This document shows positions 23,958 to 27,531 of a stretch of 27,531 bases of DNA, in pieces. How positions within the stretch are numbered: the first letter of the stretch is position 1; each line of letters begins with the position of its first letter. Source of the stretch: CAZTZL01 sp964617625 (GTDB lineage Bacteria; Zhuqueibacterota; QNDG01; DSAB01); contig CAZTZL010000039.1 in the NCBI GenBank assembly GCA_964617625.1, positions 1-27,531 of the forward strand, read 5' to 3'. Below the pieces are notes generated by a model, which searched no databases, was not told the DNA's origin, and was given only the letters and a program-made list of their open reading frames with translations. The translations under genes and the position numbers were made by a program.

Positions 23958-24452
23958 ATGAAAATAGCCGTCTATCCGGGGACATTTGATCCTGTAACGA
24001 ACGGACATTTGGATATTGTCAAAAGGGCTTCCCGGATTTTTGATCGTATCATTGTTGCTGTTTCCAACAATCTGAATAAAGATCCGCTTTTTTCTTTGGA
24101 GGAAAGACAGAGTCTGATTAGCGGTTCGATTCCGAATTTGAAAAATGTGAAAGTAGATGTTTTTGAAGGACTGCTTGTCAATTATGCCGAAAAAAAAAGG
24201 GCCACAGCCATCATTCGGGGATTACGTGCTGTTTCGGACTTTGATTATGAGTTTCAAATGGCTTTAATGAATCGAAAACAAAACCCGAAACTGGAAACCA
24301 TCTATTTTATGCCGGGCGAAGAATACTATTATATTAATTCGACAATTGTAAAAGAAATCGCCCGTCTGGGTGGCAGAATCAATTGTTTTATTCCTCCTGT
24401 TGTTGAAAAAGCACTGCGAAAGAAAATAGGAATAATTCAGAAATTTTCTTGA
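23958..24452 (+). CDS. coaD: Phosphopantetheine adenylyltransferase
   Basis: Transfers AMP from ATP to 4'-phosphopantetheine, the penultimate step of coenzyme A synthesis. The ATG at 23958 gives 164 aa beginning MKIAVYPGTFDPVTNGHLDI, the family consensus. TAGGTG lies 5 nt upstream, so the in-frame GTG at 23952 is unlikely. TNGH at 14-17 is the nucleotidyltransferase HxGH-type motif with Thr first, as usual for CoaD. RGLR is at 87-90 and INST at 126-129 takes the place of ISST. It is coupled to rsmD upstream and pta downstream. Confidence 0.96.
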   Translation: MKIAVYPGTFDPVTNGHLDIVKRASRIFDRIIVAVSNNLNKDPLFSLEERQSLISGSIPNLKNVKVDVFEGLLVNYAEKKRATAIIRGLRAVSDFDYEFQMALMNRKQNPKLETIYFMPGEEYYYINSTIVKEIARLGGRINCFIPPVVEKALRKKIGIIQKFS

Positions 24453-24465
24453 GGATAACATAAAG

Positions 24466-25443
24466 ATGGATCTATTAAAACAGATTCAACAGAATGCTTC
24501 CGATCTTAAAAGACATATCGTTCTCCCTGAAGGAGAGGAAGAACGTACTATTCGGGCTGCGGTTCGTGCTCATCGGCAGAAGATTTGTAAATTGACGCTC
24601 CTTGGCGAAGAAAATTCTATTCGCCGGAAGGCAGAACAGTTGAAATTGGATCTTGATGGGATCCAGATTATAACACCGAAAAAATCGGAACAATTCGAGA
24701 AATATGTCCAGCTGTTTTTTGATATTAGAAAACATAAAGGAATAACGAAAAAAGAAGCAAGTGAGATCATTGCCGATTCGCTTTTTTTCGGGGCCATGCT
24801 GGTCAGGGAGGGTGGAGCAAATGGTGGTGTGGCAGGGGCAATGAACACCACCGGTAATGTCCTGAGGGCTGGAATACAATGCATCGGTCTGAAAAAAGGG
24901 TTATCGGTTGTTTCAAGTACATTTTTAATGATTGTTCCGGGCCGGGAGAAACCGCTGACTTATGCAGATGCTGCAGTGGTTCCCGATCCCGATCCGGACC
25001 AATTGGCGAGTATCGCTATTGCTTCTGCGCGGACGCATCAAAAATTGACAGGGGATGAACCGATTGTCGCCATGCTGTCTTTTTCGACAATGGGAAGCGC
25101 AACCCATCCTGCGGTGGATAAAGTGAAGGAAGCGACCCGTCTTGTAAAAGAACAGGTGCCGGATCTGATTATCGATGGCGAGCTTCAAGCGGATGCTGCG
25201 CTTGTTCCTTCGGTCGCCGAAAAAAAGGCGCCGGAAAGTCCGGTAGCCGGCAGGGCGAATGTATTGATATTTCCTGATCTTAATGCGGGGAACATCGGAT
25301 ATAAACTGACGGAACGTCTGGCCAATGCAAAAGCACTTGGTCCGCTCATCCAGGGGTTAAAAAACCCTTTCATGGATCTTTCGAGGGGATGCAATGCGGA
25401 TGATATTTTCAATGTGATCGCGATCTCCTGTGTTTTATCATAG
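24466..25443 (+). CDS. pta: Phosphate acetyltransferase
   Basis: Interconverts acetyl-CoA and acetyl phosphate. The 325-aa protein is the catalytic domain only, with no N-terminal DRTGG/BioD-like extension, as in many anaerobes. Conserved segments include IVLPEGEEERTIRAA, GGANGGVAGAMNTTGNVLRAGIQCIG, STFLMIVPG, SFSTMGSATHP, DGELQADAAL and FPDLNAGNIGYKL. Phosphate butyryltransferase is related, but the full pattern fits Pta. Acetate kinase, the usual partner, is not within the window. It lies 13 nt after coaD, which links CoA synthesis with acetyl-CoA use. Confidence 0.95.
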   Translation: MDLLKQIQQNASDLKRHIVLPEGEEERTIRAAVRAHRQKICKLTLLGEENSIRRKAEQLKLDLDGIQIITPKKSEQFEKYVQLFFDIRKHKGITKKEASEIIADSLFFGAMLVREGGANGGVAGAMNTTGNVLRAGIQCIGLKKGLSVVSSTFLMIVPGREKPLTYADAAVVPDPDPDQLASIAIASARTHQKLTGDEPIVAMLSFSTMGSATHPAVDKVKEATRLVKEQVPDLIIDGELQADAALVPSVAEKKAPESPVAGRANVLIFPDLNAGNIGYKLTERLANAKALGPLIQGLKNPFMDLSRGCNADDIFNVIAISCVLS

Positions 25444-25492
25444 TATTTAATCGGGAAGAAGTCCGAATATTTTGCCTAATGGGGATTTTTTT

Positions 25493-25642
25493 ATGGGACC
25501 ATTTTCTTTGAAAATGGATTTTAGGTCTATTTATATTTCCTTTCCGGATTCTTACAAAAAGAAACTCGTACAAATTACCATTTTCTCAATTTTATATATT
25601 TTCTTTTCAACAATGACGGGTGTTTGTCATGGGTCGATTTAA
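25493..25642 (+). CDS. Possible small membrane or exported peptide (49 aa)
   Basis: An open frame of 49 codons begins at an ATG with GGGGAT 6 nt upstream and overlaps the start of the following TPR gene in another frame. The product has a basic KKK segment (23-25), then a hydrophobic stretch LVQITIFSILYIFFSTMTGVC and ends CHGSI, so it looks like a signal peptide or single membrane anchor. Against it, the first codons lie inside a hairpin that may be the pta terminator, and no homologue is recalled. Treat as a low-confidence call. Confidence 0.25.
   Translation: MGPFSLKMDFRSIYISFPDSYKKKLVQITIFSILYIFFSTMTGVCHGSI
25499..25522 (+). terminator. Possible terminator after pta
   Basis: A perfect 8-bp stem, CCATTTTC (25499-25506) and GAAAATGG (25510-25517), with a 3-nt loop is followed by ATTTT. 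The stem is AT-rich and the T-run short, so termination would be partial. It overlaps the small ORF at 25493-25642, and both cannot easily be right. Confidence 0.4.
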
Positions 25643-26753
25643 TTTCAGTGATAACATTCAAGTTAGTGGCCGAAGTCTCCATCTTCAGACCAATAACTAT
25701 GAAGAAGAAAAGAAAATTGTATCCACACTTTTTGATGGTGGTCGGGTGTTGGCTAAAGATGAGCTGGAATACGAATTATCCAACATTAAAAAACTTGATG
25801 AGTATGTGAAACAGCTGCATACGGAAAAAATGGCTTCCATTGAACTTCTTTATACCATTTCTGCGCGGGTTAAAACGGTCAGGCATCCTACCAGTTTAAA
25901 TCGATTGGGATGCCAATTTCTGAAATGGGGCCTGCTCGATGAGGCCATCAGCGAATTGACAATGGCGATTCAGTACGATCCGAATTTCGGGGAAGTCTAT
26001 TTGAATCTTGGAACAGCGTATCTGAGACGGGGAAGCGTAGAAGAAGCATTGAAGGTTTTTCATGAGGGTGCGCAACGTTTTCCAAAATATGCGGACATGT
26101 GTTTAAAACTCGGATTTGCATATCTCAAACATAAACAGTATCGGGAAGCAGTTATCCACTTTCGCAAGGCATTGAAAACCAATTCATCCTACGATGAAGC
26201 CCATTTTTATATGGCATTGGGATTTACGGAAATTTTAAATCATAAAGAGTTTGGAGACGGTATTCCCGACAAGGAAGATTGTACCAATCTGGCAAAGAAA
26301 CATCTAAGCAGAGCAGTGGCACTCTCCACTCGGTTTCGCACTCCAGAAGTAGAAGAGATCATGCGAAAACTGCACAAGGGGAATTATGATTCTGCAAGTC
26401 AGTTGTTTGAAAAAGTCGGGAGCAATATTCCAAAAATATTGGATCTTGATTTTGTAGATGAGTTTTATCTCAATTTTATGTATGGCGAGAAAGGGAAAAA
26501 TGAAAAACTGGTTCACGATTTTATAAAGAAATTGGAATTGCTGGTAAAAAGACATCCCAAATTCGGGGACATTAAGACCCATCTGGGTATCGGCTATCTG
26601 GTACAGTGCCGCGAACTGTTTATCAATGCGCTTCAGCAGTTTCGTTCCGCTGTTGAAATCGATCCAAATCATAAAAAAGCAGAAACTTATCTTAAGCTGG
26701 CAGAGAATGAAGGCAAGGGATTTTTAATTTTATTGCGAGCACTTCTAAAATAA
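25629..26753 (+). CDS. Cytoplasmic tetratricopeptide-repeat protein
   Basis: 374 aa from the ATG at 25629 (an in-frame GTG at 25620 would add three residues). There is no signal peptide or membrane segment. A short N-terminal domain (about 1-75) has the pattern FNFSDNIQVSGRSLHLQTNNYEEEKKIVSTLFDGGRVLAKDELEYE (given as range, about residues 4-49), which looks like a separate beta-rich module. Then come TPR-like helical pairs at about 85-200 (AIQYDPNFGEVYLNLGTAYLRRG, FRKALKTNSSYDEAHFYMALGF) and again at about 300-365 (KTHLGIGYLVQ, EIDPNHKKAETYLKLAENEG). It is probably a protein-interaction adaptor. It stands alone between pta and a secreted Ig-like protein, so context gives little help. Confidence 0.8.
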   Translation: MGRFNFSDNIQVSGRSLHLQTNNYEEEKKIVSTLFDGGRVLAKDELEYELSNIKKLDEYVKQLHTEKMASIELLYTISARVKTVRHPTSLNRLGCQFLKWGLLDEAISELTMAIQYDPNFGEVYLNLGTAYLRRGSVEEALKVFHEGAQRFPKYADMCLKLGFAYLKHKQYREAVIHFRKALKTNSSYDEAHFYMALGFTEILNHKEFGDGIPDKEDCTNLAKKHLSRAVALSTRFRTPEVEEIMRKLHKGNYDSASQLFEKVGSNIPKILDLDFVDEFYLNFMYGEKGKNEKLVHDFIKKLELLVKRHPKFGDIKTHLGIGYLVQCRELFINALQQFRSAVEIDPNHKKAETYLKLAENEGKGFLILLRALLK

Positions 26754-26866
26754 TAATAGTGTACGGATATTTACCACATTGAAGCCCGGATCAATTTTTA
26801 TTGAAACTGTCATTTCAAAAGGAAGAAACAGCCTATCTTCTTGTTATTATATTTGTTAGAAAGTTT

Positions 26867-26896
26867 TTTACTGTGAATTTTCAACCGTGGTATACT
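26867..26896 (+). promoter_or_regulatory. Probable promoter with extended -10
   Basis: TATACT at 26891-26896 is preceded by TGG (26888-26890), giving the extended -10 form TGnTATACT. An 18-nt spacer leads back to TTTACT (26867-26872), a four-of-six match to the -35 consensus. It lies 65 nt before the Ig-like gene, leaving an untranslated leader of about 55-60 nt. Confidence 0.45.
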
Positions 26897-26960
26897 GTTT
26901 GCATGTTTACAAAAACACCCTTATCGGATTGAAATAATAGCAATATTTAGAAGTATTTAT

Positions 26961-27531
26961 ATGTCAATAATTTCTTATTTTATGATGCGAAAATTAAAAA
27001 TTTTCTATTTTTCTTTTCTTTTTCTGTTTCTTTTGGCCTCTGCTGCAATGGCTCAGATCGATTATGTCCTTATTCGGGATCAACCTGGCGGCGCCGGAAA
27101 TGAAGTTACGAATGTCACCATCACGACCGACCAAACACTGACACTCTATGCCGCGGGTTACAACAATTCCACAGGTTATGACAGTGATGTTTCAGTCGAT
27201 TGGTCCACCACTGGCACACTTGAAAGTATTACTCCTCCTACAGGCTCCAGCTATACATTTTCTCCGACGATTGTCGGAAGCGGTACCATCGTGGCCGATC
27301 ATGCCACAGCTACCGATGATGCTACGGGAACGATTACAGTCGATCCGGGCGCCCTGGCAAGTTTTGCTTTTTCTGGTGAACCGGCGTCTATCACTGCAGG
27401 CAGCAGTTTTCCGGGAAACGTGATTGTAACGGCTTATGACGGTGAAGGCAATATAAAAACAGATTATACCGGTACGGTGACGTGGCTTTCATCGGATCCC
27501 CATCCGGCGACCCTGCCGACAGACAACGGGA
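26961..27531 (+). CDS. Large secreted Ig-like (Big/invasin-type) protein, 5' part
   Basis: The frame is open to the window end, giving 190 codons so far. From the ATG at 26961 (alternatives at 26982 and 26985) there is a strong signal peptide with a Phe/Leu-rich core (about 14-28) and probable cleavage after Ala31 (AMA-Q). The mature part is Thr, Ser, Gly and Asp-rich beta sequence with LTLYAAGYNNSTG and VSVDWSTTGTLESI, and then a second unit starting LASFAFSGEPASITAGSSFPGNVIVTAYD. These are tandem bacterial Ig-like domains of the kind found in long cell-surface or T9SS-type exported proteins of FCB bacteria. The C-terminus, which would show anchoring or a sorting signal, is outside the window. 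Confidence 0.85.
   Translation, partial: MSIISYFMMRKLKIFYFSFLFLFLLASAAMAQIDYVLIRDQPGGAGNEVTNVTITTDQTLTLYAAGYNNSTGYDSDVSVDWSTTGTLESITPPTGSSYTFSPTIVGSGTIVADHATATDDATGTITVDPGALASFAFSGEPASITAGSSFPGNVIVTAYDGEGNIKTDYTGTVTWLSSDPHPATLPTDNG

Overview
The window is a gene-dense bacterial chromosome segment. Every gene I can support lies on the + strand. GC is moderate, and is visibly lower from about 16 kb onward. TTG and GTG starts are common. Several traits point to a Gram-negative lineage of the FCB superphylum (KSB1, Calditrichota or Marinimicrobia-like candidate phyla): the DUF4159/DUF4175 envelope genes, a periplasmic protein family usually mislabelled 'asparagine synthetase B', a PilM-like/ComEA-like gene group, a broken S23/IVP four-helix-bundle gene, and an Ig-like secreted protein at the right edge. 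The phylum is an inference from gene content; no rRNA gene or marker tree is available here.

Layout. 71-4184: aspartate-family amino-acid synthesis (bifunctional aspartokinase/homoserine dehydrogenase, then aspartate-semialdehyde dehydrogenase), interrupted by a four-helix-bundle gene with an internal stop, flanked by inverted arrays of a 7-nt repeat. 4185-4532: intergenic region with a REP-like cloverleaf palindrome and a strong terminator. 4533-12180: a compact run of envelope genes (DUF456 membrane protein, DUF4159 protein, a 1121-aa DUF4175-like coiled-coil membrane protein, a secreted TPR protein, and a secreted 'AsnB-like' protein), most of them overlapping by 4 nt. 12255-15923: a translationally coupled chain of YjbQ, ThiL, a SAM methyltransferase, FtsE and FtsX. 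16005-18762: hrcA-grpE-dnaJ, with no dnaK. 18759-23318: a ComEA-like helix-hairpin-helix protein, an unusual 669-aa tryptophan-ladder protein, a degenerate PilM-like protein and a bitopic PilO-like protein, closed by a terminator. 23401-25443: rsmD, coaD and pta. 25493-27531: a possible small ORF, a cytoplasmic TPR protein, and the 5' end of a large secreted Ig-like protein that runs off the window.

How the genes fit together. Most of the window is housekeeping: amino-acid precursors, thiamin diphosphate, CoA and acetyl phosphate, heat-shock chaperones and cell division. Two blocks are poorly described and are the best candidates for new biology. One is the DUF4159-DUF4175-TPR-'AsnB-like' envelope operon, in which both end genes encode exported proteins with possible amidotransferase-like/ThuA-like folds. 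The other is the ComEA-like/Trp-ladder/PilM-like/PilO-like group, which looks like the inner-membrane platform of a pilus-, competence- or secretion-type machine. Its Trp-rich subunit places tryptophans almost exactly every eight residues.
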